Shown in pieces: positions 13,467-25,640 of a DNA stretch of 64,000 nucleotides. The number at the start of each line of letters is the position of its first letter. The stretch's first letter is position 1. The notes beneath the pieces are model-generated. The model saw only the letters and a program-made list of their open reading frames with translations. It did not search any database and was not told the DNA's origin. Source of the stretch: Drosophila pseudoobscura (taxonomy: Eukaryota > Arthropoda > Insecta > Diptera > Drosophilidae); NCBI RefSeq assembly GCF_009870125.1, contig NC_046683.1, positions 56,931,869 through 56,995,868 of the forward strand, written 5' to 3'. The translations under genes were made by a program, and so were the position numbers.

Positions 13467-14450
13467 GGAATGTCATTCCATTTTAAAAGACAAAGACAAG
13501 ACAGATTTTTCATACAACACTTAATTTTGATAAATATATCTTTCAATTTTTTGCGAACTGCGCCTTCAATGTGGAGTACAGAAGGAGGATTCACCGACAA
13601 TTGGTGATTCTGGGTACGCTATAAATCTGCAGTCGCCACGAAGACACGGAGCTGATATATGGATGTGGCTGCTGCTGCTGCAGGGGCGTTCTCCTCTGCA
13701 CCGTTCGGCTCCTGGTTTCAGTTCCTTGGCAGAAAATGTTTAAAATTCATAACTTTCACGCCACTTTCGGATACGGAGGCAGCAGCGGCACAGCTGGTGG
13801 GCAGAGTTGGCTGCTGTTTTGAATGCCAGTGCCGCTCCGGCAGCCAGCGGGTGGCCAATGCAGTTGCATAAAAGGCAAAAGCAGCAGCAGAAACGGAAGC
13901 GCTACCGTTACCAGCTTCATTTACAGCTCCAGCTCTTTGTCCTTGCCATGTCCTTAAGGTTCGCTTAAAGCCCATACTCTGATTCGGTCTGAGGCTCAAC
14001 GGCGGCCGATGCGATGGTTGCCAGAGACATGTGCGTGGATAATTAGAACTGCGACACAGGTCGCTGCACATCCAACACCAGAGTCCACCTTTGGAGGGTG
14101 GTGGTGATGGTGGAGATGTGGGATTGGTATCGGATTGGGTCTAGAAATGGGACGAGGTCCTAGGGCGGGGGTATATTTTCAATTTACTTGGTGCCAGGCC
14201 AAGGATTTATCAACAGATGAAGGCAATTGTTACGCAAAGGCACAAAATGCGCCGCGATGAGCCGGCCTAATAAATTGCACCAGAGCTAAAATGCTTTGCT
14301 CGCTTTTAAATTTTATGGCCCGTAAGAAGGCCCAGACACACTCGCTCCCCACTCACCCACACACCGAAACACACTCCTTGGAACCACCCCTAATTTTGGG
14401 TTTAAGCACCACTGGAGGATGGAGCCTGCGGCTGCTGCTGGCAGTAGGAC

Positions 14451-14503
14451 TGGGGCTGTGGCTGTCGCTGGGGCTTGGGCTTGGGCTTGGGCTGGGGCTG
14501 GGG
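14451..14503. repeat. GGGCTT/GGGCTG minisatellite
   Basis: Seven to eight 6-bp units with gradual sequence drift. Confidence 0.8.
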
Positions 14504-14991
14504 TGAGGTGCAGATTCCATTTGCCTAAGCTGGCTATTCATTCCCTGGATATTCTAAACAAGCAACAAGAATTGTGGGTCTTCGTGTCCCCAGGATTCGC
14601 AGGGCCTTCCGCCTTCTCCTTGAGAGCCGGGGGCCAACGATGAACTTATTGAACAATTAGATGGTTCACTTATTTTAGATAAATCTATGAACTAGATGGA
14701 TCCCTAGTCCCTGCCACTGAGCCTCCCTCCAAGCGTGCTCCTTGTGCGCTACGGAAGCTGGAACAGGATATTTTTCGCTAGCAAATAAGCCACTAACTGA
14801 CTGAACAACCGGGGAATCCTCCTACGCAACCTGGAATCCTGCCATCCTCCCCAGCAAGCAACAGTTATTCAAGGAGAACTGCAGAATAGAAGCCGCCGGC
14901 TCTCCCTGCCAATTTGTGAGCAATGAATGCTGCAGTTAAGCGCCAGGAAAGGCCAGGAAAACTACAATACATAACCATGGAATTAGTTATA

Positions 14992-15024
14992 GTCCTGGTC
15001 CTGGTCCTGGTCCTTCTTCTGGTC
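14992..15024. repeat. CTGGTC minisatellite
   Basis: Five 6-bp units, the last ones degenerate. Confidence 0.75.
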
Positions 15025-15220
15025 TTCATCTTGGTCACAAAGGGAACAAGAGCCACCCTCCCCCGTTTGGAGGAAGAGGAAGCCGGGCAGACACTGCCCG
15101 GGGCAGACCAACAGCATAACTAATCCGAATATTTTACCCCCGCCCCGGAAAATGGCAAATCCTCAAGATACGAGTAGAAGCCAAAGTGGAAGCAACATTT
15201 TGTACCTCGTAAGTCCTGGA

Positions 15221-15265
15221 GTACCAGGGGTATGTTCTAGAAAGGGGTACCAGGGGTATTTTCTA
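15221..15265. repeat. Short direct repeat around TACCAGGGGTAT
   Basis: Two nearly identical copies of about 20 bp, starting TACCAGGGGTAT and running into TTCTA, lie 28 bp apart. It is a small local duplication. Confidence 0.6.
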
Positions 15266-16503
15266 TCCACCCAGCTAGTTGGCAGAAAGAAAACTCGGTA
15301 GAGTTATGTATTTATCCCGATATAGAAAAAATACCAGCTTTAAGTACACTTCATGAGAGGAATCAACAGAAGAAAAGTGCTATCTTCATGACATAGACTA
15401 CACAGCGGGTATCTTTTGGTCGAATCTCTGCGCTGTATCACTGTATTTCTTGCCTATTGCTAGGATGCTGAGTGGGTGGGGATGGGGACCCGCGTTAAGC
15501 GGAATGTTTTAGGTTCAGCGCAGCACTTATGACATTACATTTTACGAGCACATGTGTGTGTGTGTGGTGTGTGTGTGTATTCGCTATTAATTTGCCATAG
15601 CTGAGGAGCTGAGTCCTGAGTCCTGAGCTGCGTGCGTGTATATCCTCTTAGACCTCTACATTTCCCATCATCAGGATTGTCCTGGCCGGGAAAGCGCCAC
15701 GTAATTGTCTCTGTTTGCGGATCCTGCTTCGCTTTCGCTTGCTTAAAATTATCATAGAGCCAAGGGGACGGGCTGGATAAGAGAAACTACGAATTGGATT
15801 GTGTACACATCTACTTATGCCGATTTCCTATTACTCGTAGATGCGTAACGTAACTTTTAGACCAGGCAAAGGACCAACGCAACCAAAAAAAAAGGGTGGC
15901 GTCAACGATTCTTTCTCAGTTTTATTGCTGCCAACAACATCAACAACAAGACAAACTGGCAAATGTCCCACTTGTTACCAGAACGCCCCCAACCCAAAAA
16001 CAATGTGGCATTGTGGCACTCTGTGTGGGAGTGTGGGAGTGGGGAATGTGAGAGGAAGACATAGGCGATAGATAGGGAAAATCGGGCCATAACTTTTGTT
16101 TTGCTACGTACATAAAATGGCGCCAAGCAACCTATATAGGCCAGACATCCAAAAAGGAGCACCCGAGCGCAGAGGACAGGAGCGGAAGCGGGAGCAGGAG
16201 CAGGAGGAGGAGCAGGAGTGGACATAAAGTCAAGTGAAACTACTGGCAATAGCAATTGAAATCAAAAACGTGCCATCAACTGGGGGCTTCATTGCTGTTG
16301 TTATTTTTGTTTTTGTTGTTGTTGTTGAAAGCCTCCTACGTTCCGCTCCACTCCCACTACCAATCCCAATCCCACTCCTGCATTCCACATCTAGGAGGCG
16401 ATGGCCATTATGTAAATTGCGTGTACGGCAGTCAATGAAGGTCTGAGGATGGAATAGATAGAGACTGCGGCTGACCAAAAACCGCATCATTAACGCCCTG
16501 GAC

Positions 16504-16536
16504 CAGCATCAGCATCAGCATCAGCACCAGCATCAG
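16504..16536. repeat. CAGCAT minisatellite
   Basis: Five CAGCAT units with one CAGCAC variant. Confidence 0.8.
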
Positions 16537-17114
16537 AAACGGACTGGATTGGACTTCTCTCTCGAATGACAACTGGCTAAGGTCTCAGGCTCACAGGCTT
16601 TCAGGGTCCCTGGCTCAATGTGTGTGTCCGAAATATGAACTAAAGTGATTTTCAAATATGCTCGAGTCCCAGGCACTTTAGCAGCCCTATATCATTGTTG
16701 TTGGTGGTGTGGCGTGGTGATGTTTCCGTCGCCTCGTGCTAGATTAAAAGCTGTCACAGACCAAACAAAGGCAACCGCAAAAGCAGCAGCAGCAGCAGCA
16801 GGAGAGGCAGGAGCAGCACAAGAACCACACCACACAAAGGATAAGCAGAGCAGTTATTGTGTTCTCTTTGGATTTGCAATGTATGCCGATTTATAATCAA
16901 TCAATGTCAGCGCAAAATTCGAAGCGGGATGCGGAATTCGAAGCGCCACCAACGGCACTCTCTATCTGTCACGCTCCCGCTCACTCCCTGGGGCGGCGGC
17001 AACGTGGAACGTATGCTCAAAAAACCGTTCATTAGGCCCCTCAGACGTCACGGCACGACAATGCATAGAGAGAGAGAGAGGGCGAGAGAGGGAAGGAGAC
17101 GCCCAGAGGCGCGT

Positions 17115-17122
17115 TATTTATA
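17115..17122 (-). promoter_or_regulatory. Strong TATA box on the minus strand (candidate promoter)
   Basis: On the minus strand the sequence CTATAAATA is flanked by GC-rich DNA (GCAC before, ACGCGCC after). About 30-60 bp downstream on that strand comes a (TC)n/GAGA block (17060-17080). TATA plus GAGA sites is a common inducible or developmental promoter design in flies. No coding exon downstream was recognised, so the product, if any, is unknown. Confidence 0.3.
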
Positions 17123-18622
17123 GTGCGTGTCCTATTAATGCATAATCGACGTCAATCTTGGCATATTAAAGGACTAACGCGGCCTAAGTCGTCGCTTCTA
17201 CTGCCATCCATCCCATCCCCCCTTCCCCCAGCCACCTCCTCAGGCTCGTCCGCTTTAGCCTCATCCTCTCGTTTTTTTCCACCAGATTTTAAACCAAAGA
17301 TGGATAGACAGAGATATTTTTTGGCTACTGGTTGCCTTGCCGGGCAAATCCTTTTTGCCATGGCTCGCTTTGGTTAATAGACCCCGAGCTGCGTGTCAAA
17401 TTGCCGGCGAATTGATGAACTTGGCAGAAAAAGGAAAGGTCCTCTTCCTCTCCACCCACAAAATGCATTAGCGAAAAAGATAAGAGAAGTGCCATATTTA
17501 TAAAAATGATAAGAAATGGTTAAACAAATGTCTTTAAATTTGATTAAACTTAATATTTATGGTCGATTACTGTCGATTCTATGTAAAATATGATCTTAAA
17601 GTATATTACCCCTACACATCTATTCGAAAGCTGATCAATGGATCTGATATAAATTCCGTTATATAAAGTGGGCCCGAATAAAACGGGGATTTAGTGGAAA
17701 ATACTCCACTTCTTCAAAGATTTTTGTAGTTTTTGTGAATTCTTTAGCTTAAATTAGAATTTATCTTTCCAAAATTTGTGTGTGTTCTATTCCTAAGACT
17801 ACTGTTTGTTATCTCTGCAGGTATTTTGCTTGAGTGATAACTTTTCGGGTTATACATAAAACTAAATAACAAGATATTTTGCATAATTATGGATATATTA
17901 ATAATACAACCCGCTTTTATAGCAGAATAAACCTTAAAGCTGCGGGTGCCGTAACCACTTCCCACAACATGGTTTACAATTTCCATCGAAATCTAAGGAA
18001 CTTCCCAGCTTCTCCAGTCGGGAGCTGCCTGGCATCCCTGGAGGGGCAAATATTCACCCTCGGGTCAATTGTTTCACTTATTTAGCAGGCTTTAAAATGT
18101 CCCCACAAATCCCCGCCTCGACCAGTCCGGATGTTTAATGACCAAAAGACATTCTCTGACAGCGTTGACAACTCTCTGAGAGATATACATTAACGGGGAG
18201 GGTGGGGGAGGTGAGAGTCTGAGAGCATTAGAGAAAGTAAATCGGGGGCATAAAGAGCCGCGCTGTAATTTGAGTAATTAAAATTTGACACGATAATCGA
18301 ATCGCTGGCTGTGTGGATATGGTGGGGGTAGGCGGCACGGGGGCACGGGGGTACGGGGGTACGGAGGCAGGTGGATCTCGCTGGGCACGAAATCATCGCC
18401 AGCCTTTCAGCCCTTTCGCACGGCTTACAACTTGAGCGGCGCATTAATGCAGAGCACTTTATGTGTATATAATTCCGGGCATATCTGTATATACCCGTAT
18501 AGCCGTGTGTACGAGTATATAGTAGGGCCAGGCAGTCAATGTCAAACCACAGACTATTAAATACACACGCAGGCACGCGAAAGTGCTGAAAAACAAAGCC
18601 AGGACGAAGCCAGGGATCCCAG

Positions 18623-18683
18623 TCGGCGACGGCGGTGGCGGTGGCGATGGCGCTGGCAGTGGCAGTGGCGACGGCGACGGCAG
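18623..18683. repeat. GGCGGT/GGCAGT/GGCGAC minisatellite
   Basis: A 6-bp unit repeated about ten times, with drift across the array. Confidence 0.75.
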
Positions 18684-18971
18684 CTTCCATAATTCGCCTG
18701 ACGACTCCGGGATTCGTGGGGAGTAAAAGCCATTAAAGTAACAACCAGGCACAGCACGTTTTTACGGCGCACGGCAAATGCTGCGACAAAAGAAGGTTCG
18801 TTCCTCAGATGGAGAGCAGGCGATGGCAGAGATGTGCGGCTCTGGTGTGGCTGTGGCTGCGGCTGTGGCAGACTCAATCGTAAGCGCAGCAGTCAGCGTC
18901 ATAAACGACGGCGTCGGCATTTAGAAAGCGCAGATATTCCTGTCAAAACGATAAGCGCGCCTTACGCCGTA

Positions 18972-19055
18972 TAGCAAGAGAGAGAGGGAGAGACGGGGAA
19001 GGGGAAGGGGATGGGAAAGAGTGAGGGAGAGATGGAGAGATATAGAGAGAGAGAC
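18972..19055. repeat. GA-rich purine block (GAGA sites)
   Basis: An almost pure purine tract on the plus strand with many GAGAG motifs, the binding site of GAGA factor (Trl) and Pipsqueak. Such blocks occur in promoters, boundaries and Polycomb response elements; which applies here cannot be told from sequence. Confidence 0.6.
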
Positions 19056-19984
19056 AACCAGTCAAGGTTTTGGATGGCGTCTAGAATAAGAGGAGTAGGA
19101 GGTGGTAGAGGTGGAGGTGGAGGAGGAGGAGGCAGCAGCACAATTTTTATACCAAGTGCTGAGGAGACGCTCGTCTTTAAACGTTTTGTGGCTGGAGATA
19201 TATCCCTTCAGCCTCGAATTCAGCTTCAGCTCTCCCTGCTCCCGTTCCCTGTATTCCGCAGTCCGTAGTCCGTAGTCCGTACTCCCTGCTCGTGGCATTG
19301 TCATTTATGTATCTATTCCGAGAGTCTTTCTTGCATTGGTTAAATGCCTTACGGTAATTTCATTCACTTACGCGCACATAACTTGCAGAACTCACGTATT
19401 CCCATTCGGATTCACATTCGCACTTTTATGCAGGGACGCGGATGGGGGTGGGGGCACAAAGTTATAGCTGGAGATGGAGATGGAGTTGGAGATGGGGGGC
19501 CGAAGGTAGAGGTGCGTAATGACATTCATGTGATAAGCACACGCACACGCCCCCAGGTGTGATGGGTGTTTGGGCGAGGGGGTGCGGCTGTTTGGTGTGG
19601 TGTGGTGTGGTGTGGTATGGGGTTTAGATTTAGGTCTGGGGGCCAAGACAAGGGATGCAGCTAATGAGGCAAATTCCCAAAAACCCAAGAACAAATATGT
19701 ACATAAATCTTTAGCGCCAGTGACCGAAAAAATGGTCGCAGTTGTTGGCTATTTCTGGTGTGGAACGGGAACGATCGCTGGCCGCAAGAAATATGGATTG
19801 TTGCCTAATCACCTACAGCGTTTTAGCCACGCGAAAGGTATTGGGGACGGGGCCCTGAAGTGGCAATGGGAATGGGACAGCTCCTAAGTCGCGCAAATCC
19901 CAAAATATTTCACAACTTTATCCCCTTAGGTGGGATATTTGCGGGCACGCAAAAAGGAAAAAAGAAACCATCCCCATAAAAAAA

Positions 19985-20222
19985 CAAGTAAGAAAGCTAT
20001 GGTCGAGACTTCGACTATGGGATACCCGCTAATAAGTTTTACATACATACATAAGTCTTACAGTGGCTGTATTAACTAACCGATTGCAGTGTTTTTTGTT
20101 GGACATATAGATAATGATCCTGGCTATATGCTTGCCAAATGGTACTCCCATACCTTCAAAGTTCCAGCTCCCATCCATGCAGAGCACATACCCTTTATGC
20201 TCTTCAAGTACCGGGTATAACG
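19985..20222. mobile_element. Interspersed-repeat fragment with terminal ATACCCGCT / TACCGGGTATA motifs
   Basis: The left part reads CTATGGTCGAG...ATGGGATACCCGCTA and the right end reads TACCGGGTATAA. Both are phrases I associate with abundant short interspersed elements of obscura-group flies, related to DINE-1/mini-me type Helitron-like repeats. No coding capacity is visible. The family assignment is from memory of motif style. Confidence 0.45.
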
Positions 20223-21806
20223 AGCATCAGGAGCACGTTAATCAAAATGTTAGAGGGGAATAGCAGCAGCAGCAGCATCAGCGGGGGTACAACGATGTCC
20301 TGGCCGCCAGATATCGCCATCTACGTACACGAAGACATCCCCCCACGACTCCGACTAGGCATCGAATCCAAGAAACGAAACGAAACGAAACGAAAATTTT
20401 AATGGCTCAATAAAAATGCCATTTGCGCTGGGCCGCTGTCTTGGCCCGCAGAAAGTTGGCTTTAAAGGCAGCCCGCACATAGCCCCACTCCGCCTCCCCC
20501 GTGGGATGGGGCAAAAACAAAAGCCAAACAAGGCTTAACACATTTCCCCAAAATGTTTATCTAATCAGCGCAAAGTATCCTGACACCTGAGAAGGCAACG
20601 GGAGCTGGGCCCCGATCCAGGAGCCAGGCAGTCAGGCAGCCAGGCAGCTGTCAGGGCATTAATCTGCAATTGCCAAAGATTTCCGCCTTCCAATCGAATC
20701 AAATGTAAATCAGGGAGCGAAAGAGACAGCGCGAGGGGGCGGGAGAGAGAAGCAGAAGGAGATGGCAGCAGCCGCGGCCGCAGCAGCAGCAGCGTTTCCA
20801 TTGAACTAGTTGCACAGCCGTACATATATTTATTTCTTTTCTCGATTTTGGGGGGAAATTCGCTTTTTGCCACCCATTTTGTTTGTGGTGCGCTTTATCA
20901 AACAGAAAATTTAAAAAACAAATAACAGCCGCAGCCGCTACTGCTGCTGCTGCTGCTGTTTCTGCCACAGTGGCAGCCGCAACAGTAACAGACTGCCTGC
21001 CATTAATTTTTTATTGGTTCTCCGAAATCCGATTCATGCCTTTTACAAAGATTTCTCAAACATTTAAAAGTGCGAAAAGATCAAAGCGAATTCCAACTTA
21101 TTGTCTCGCTCTCTCTCCCTCTCTTTCTCTCTGGCCTCCCAAAACCCAATCCTCCTGCTCACTCCCCCGCAGGTCGTGGCTTAACAAGATTCTGACTAGA
21201 GAGAGAGTGCGACTGAGAGAGGGGAAACTACAAATTCCCAGAGAAGCGCAGTTAAAGAGCACACCACCCCTACTGCATCCAACGGTAGTTCCCCTCTCCC
21301 CCTCTGCGTCTCTCTTTGCCTCTGATGATGTGGCATATTTGCTTGTAAACATTTGACGAGTTTTTCCTCTGGCCACTGGACCACCCACGCCTCCGCACGC
21401 CTCCGCATGCTACCAACCTGAGCCAAAGCCGGGGCCTGGCCAAAAGTCGGCCATGGAAAATTAAATCAGCAAGTGAAAAGCTCCTTGCTGGTGTTCCTGC
21501 TGCTAGTGGTCCTGTTCTGCAATGGAAAACTGATATTTTGCTGGCTCTGCCAAACCGCATATCAAACTGTCGAGCATTTACCATTGGGTCGGGTCCTACA
21601 ACGAGGTGCGGTCCGTGCCAAGTGGTTTTTGGCTGCCGTTGTTTTCATAACAGCCAGCCTCCCGGGGCAGGCACAGGCACACACAAATACACTCACACAC
21701 ATACATATAGGGGCGCAGGCACAGCCTTCCGACACCCAGCCCCCGACTCGGGCAACTTTTGACGCCACTCTGTCTGCCGCGCCACGCCTTGACGGCCTGC
21801 ATTCCG

Positions 21807-21932
21807 TATAAAAAATATTCATACGTACATGCCCTTTTTATAATGCACTCTGCACCAAAGCGGGCGTGGAGAGATTGTGGTGAGCTCTGACATTTAGCGT
21901 AGGAGATCTGCTACCTCGCTCTACAACTGCAG
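21807..21932 (+). other. Candidate unannotated first exon (TATA box to consensus splice donor)
   Basis: A TATAAAAA box at 21807-21814 is followed about 30 bp later by an expected start site. At 21930-21938 there is a textbook donor CAG|GTAAGTGC (exon end 21932). No long reading frame is present, so it would be a noncoding leader. It could be a distal first exon of fd64A, whose ATG is 5.8 kb downstream and preceded by a pyrimidine tract plus AAG at 27731-27733, or of an lncRNA. This is inference from signals only. Confidence 0.25.
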
Positions 21933-24900
21933 GTAAGTGCTATTGAAGTGTGAAAGGGATAGCTAAATAGCACTTAAACAGCTCTAACAGTTAATTTTCT
22001 CACGATCCTACTCTCCACCTGTGCCTGTGCTCTCCAGCTTTGCTTAATCAGAGAGGAGTTTACGTAAGAGAGCGCCAGTAAGGGATAGCAACAGTAAATG
22101 CCGTAGCATGCGCTCTCCCTTTGGTTTCCTTTGAGCTTAGCTCCTGCTGCTTCTCACCATTGAACTGTTAAAAGGATGAGAGATGAAAGATAAACACTAT
22201 GCAAGGAGAGAGAGTGCCTGAAAGGGACAGCAACAACGGGAGGGGCTTATCGGTTTAACCACAAGTTTTGCCACCAAATTGAATCTTCTCTCAAGAGAGT
22301 TAATCTTTGTTCTTTTCTGGTTTCTGCTTTTCGATCGCCTGGAGGGTATCGAAACTTCGATGTGGCAACAAGTGCCTCTGCATCGCATTCTTGTTATATC
22401 GTCACTTATGGGAAGGGAGAGAGGGAAGAAGTTGCCTTCCAGTGGGGTGGAGCGGGGGGCCTAGCTCCGGTTGTTTACACGTGCCTTTGTTGCGCCGCTG
22501 CTGACGCGATGCGTGTGTTCCGGACTTGGGCATGTAGAAGACTCTGGGGCATGGAGCATGGGGCACTGCATGAAGTTTTGCGTACTTGGTATTTACATAC
22601 AAACACACAACACACATAAACAGAAGCAGCAGAAGCAGTCGATTGCCAAGTGCAACAGCAGCAGCAGCAGCAACAGCAGCAACAGTAGCGGCAGAAGCCG
22701 CCATGGCCCCATGTCTGACTTTCCCATGGAAAATAAACAAGAGTTCTCTCCGACAGTCGCCAAGATGTCTGCGACGGGCTTTGGCTTTTGCCACGGCTCA
22801 CCTGGGCTACGCTGCGCTGCTCTGCGGTGTCAGTGTGGGATGAATGTGGCATGGATGTGGCGTGGCGTGGTCTGTTGGGGGATGGGGGTTGGGTTGAGGT
22901 GAGTTGGGTCGCTTGGGGACAAGGACGTTGTGGAGGATGGTGTCTGGATGTTGCCGCTGCCGTATTTTAATAATGCATCGAAATGAAAGTGGCTGTCAAC
23001 TGGAGATTTGACAGCTGCTTTAGCTTACGACAAGGATCGATGATGGCATGTCAGGAGCGTAGACAGACACGACAGTCCTGACTACTACTCCGGCCACCAG
23101 AGGAGTTGCCATGACTTCTCGCCACAGATTATTTCACTTACTGCGCCAATAATGTGCGATAATTAGGTGCGGGAGGCAGCCATTGGGGCAGTAACAGTGG
23201 CAGACATTGGGGGAATTCGAATCGAGTCGAACCGAATTACCGCCTCATTAGCACATGGCACTCTTGTATTCCCAGGGCCCATTCTGGCCCCCTGCTTCGC
23301 TCCCCTCCCCACCGCTCGCGTTACTCCGTTACTCATAAATGCCATAGATCTTCAGGGGCCCACCAGCTGGCCCACTTGATGGCATAAACAGATTGCATGG
23401 CTCGCTCTCTCTTTGAAGTGCAAATTACCCGCGGGGTCAACCGAGCATTGTGGCCTGGCCTGGCGTGGCCTGGCCTGGACGGGAGTGTTGGTTGTGTTGG
23501 CTGCGTTGCTGTGTGGCAAAGGTGGATGCGGATGGGATGGATGCGGTACAGAGTTAACAATGCTTCTTGGCCATAATACATCTTGAAAATCTGTTTAATG
23601 GCTCTCTTCCTCTAACGGGGGCCGGGGTGCCACTTGAGAGGCTTTTGAAGCTGTTGCTATTTTAATGTGGTCGATATTCTAAATTTAAACAAATAAACAA
23701 ACATACCCGCAACAAATACACGATTGCCTCTGGATTTCTGCCTTGCTGCCTTGCTGCCGATTGTTGAAAGTTTATTGTTTTTAAACCTGTGCAGCAAAAC
23801 TGTTTGATATTCCTTTCCGCCCCTGAGCACCCGATAATTTGGCACTTAAAACGTGCGAAATTCATTCACATTTTCACTTGATTCATTCGGCATCGCCGGC
23901 TACGAAAGCAATCACGGTGAGTGCCTGGTTTACGAGTATTTTGTACGTATGTATGGATGATCCGCCCCGGAGAGAGGGTGAACACATCCGCTGCCCTTCG
24001 GATGCCCTGCGAGTGGCCTGCAATGCTCTTTTTTCCTCCTTTTCTTTCTTTTTGTTTTTGGGCTGGAAATCAATATGAGTAATACGAAGCAATAATCTAT
24101 GAGATTCCCGCAGTTTGGGGGCCACACGAAAGTTTATACTTTTGAGTACTGCACACATTGCTCTCTTTGAAGTGGGAATATAACAAGAAAGATGGAATTA
24201 TTACTGAATTTATACGCTTTTTTCTTCAAGTGCAAATGAGCTGCCGGCTGCGCGAACCGATAAATAATTTTCAAGCTTACTGCGTGCTAATTATCGCTGA
24301 TTATCGATCAGCCCTGAACCTAGGAAACGATAAAATCAGTAAAGGGGTATGGCAAAAATGAAAACAAATCAAAACGGTCTTGGAAATGGCTACCTCAGAA
24401 AGTCCTGGAAGTCATTATAAAACTGCTCCTGCTCCAGAGCCTGTGGCTACCTTTTCTTAGGTGTTTGGGTGGAGTCTCAAGAATAACTAAGCCCCGCTGC
24501 ATACTTTACGGGGCACCACTGCCCCCACAATATTATATTGGTTGCACAAACTTACTGCTCGGTAAACATTGCTCCTCTGATTGCCTCAGAGTCCAGCACC
24601 TGTTACCAACAAATAACTTGGTGGGGAAGAAAACCCTCCCGCTTCACAGGTCAACAACCACATTATTGCTCACGCATTTCATTTGCCATACGATATAGAA
24701 ATCGTCTCGGAATCGTCTCGGCTTCCAGCTCGAAACTAAACATCATCCATGCGGCAGGGGCAGCAGCGGCAGTAGCCAAGACTGAGACTGGGACTATGGT
24801 GCCACGCAACTAGTGTCAAGAATCGCATAAATTTCCGATTCCGGGACGCAGTCCGGGTACAACCGAATGCGCTGCGTTGCGCTGCTCCATTGGACTCAAA

Positions 24901-25135
24901 GTGTGCCATTTAATGGCCACCAAAGGTCACGTTCACACCGCCGTAATGGCTAATGGGCGACCGGTCTGACAATTCAGGTAATGTGGATAATTTGCTGTCA
25001 ATGATGTGTAACGAACGCACAGCGGAGATGAGAAAAGCGCTGGCGACGAGAGCGGTTCGGTGCGGTCCTTGTATTTGTTGTCAAACAACAACACGCACCT
25101 AATAGCCCGGACCCGGTGCTGCATTTTACGGCGCT

Positions 25136-25143
25136 TATAAATA
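25136..25143 (+). promoter_or_regulatory. TATAAATA element in GC-rich context
   Basis: GCGCT-TATAAATA-GGCTC is close to an ideal fly TATA box on the plus strand. No recognised exon follows. It may be chance or an enhancer-associated promoter. Confidence 0.2.
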
Positions 25144-25616
25144 GGCTCTACTAGATGTTAATGTTCGTGTCGATGGGGGAGAGAGAGGATGCGCTGGATG
25201 GGGACCGTGGCACGGGACCCCATTCAATTTTGACAAATCGCCTGTTGTTGAGCACAGCCACAAATCCGTGCTGATCGATGATTTGTTGTCTTTGATCTGG
25301 AGATGGAAACGGAGATGGAATGAGATGGGATAAGATGAGATGTGCTCCGACCGCGAGTGTCGAGTGAGCAAATCAAATTTTGACAAGGTGTTGATTGCCC
25401 CCCGACATATGTATATCCTATGCAGATGTGATGTGATGCGATGTGATCCGGGGGAGTCACCCCATAAATCAAGAGACCCACAGAGCAGAAGTAGTCACGC
25501 ACTAAACTATAACTATAACGATTAAGTTGCGGTTGGGCCACGGGAACTAAACAAACAAGACTAGCGGTGTTTTATGGCTTAACACGACCGATCCGTCAAA
25601 AGGAAAATGGAAAACC

Positions 25617-25640
25617 AAAACGAAAACGAAAACGAAAACA
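25617..25640. repeat. AAAACG hexamer repeat
   Basis: Four units of AAAACG/CGAAAA in tandem. Confidence 0.75.

Noticed and set aside
13659-13871. 70-codon frame 35 bp after a TATA-like element
   Set aside because: Alanine-rich from a CTG repeat, no homology recognised, and the TATA element alone is not enough.
16504-16536. CAGCAT array as a possible CRISPR-like array
   Set aside because: It is a plain 6-bp minisatellite without spacers in an animal genome.
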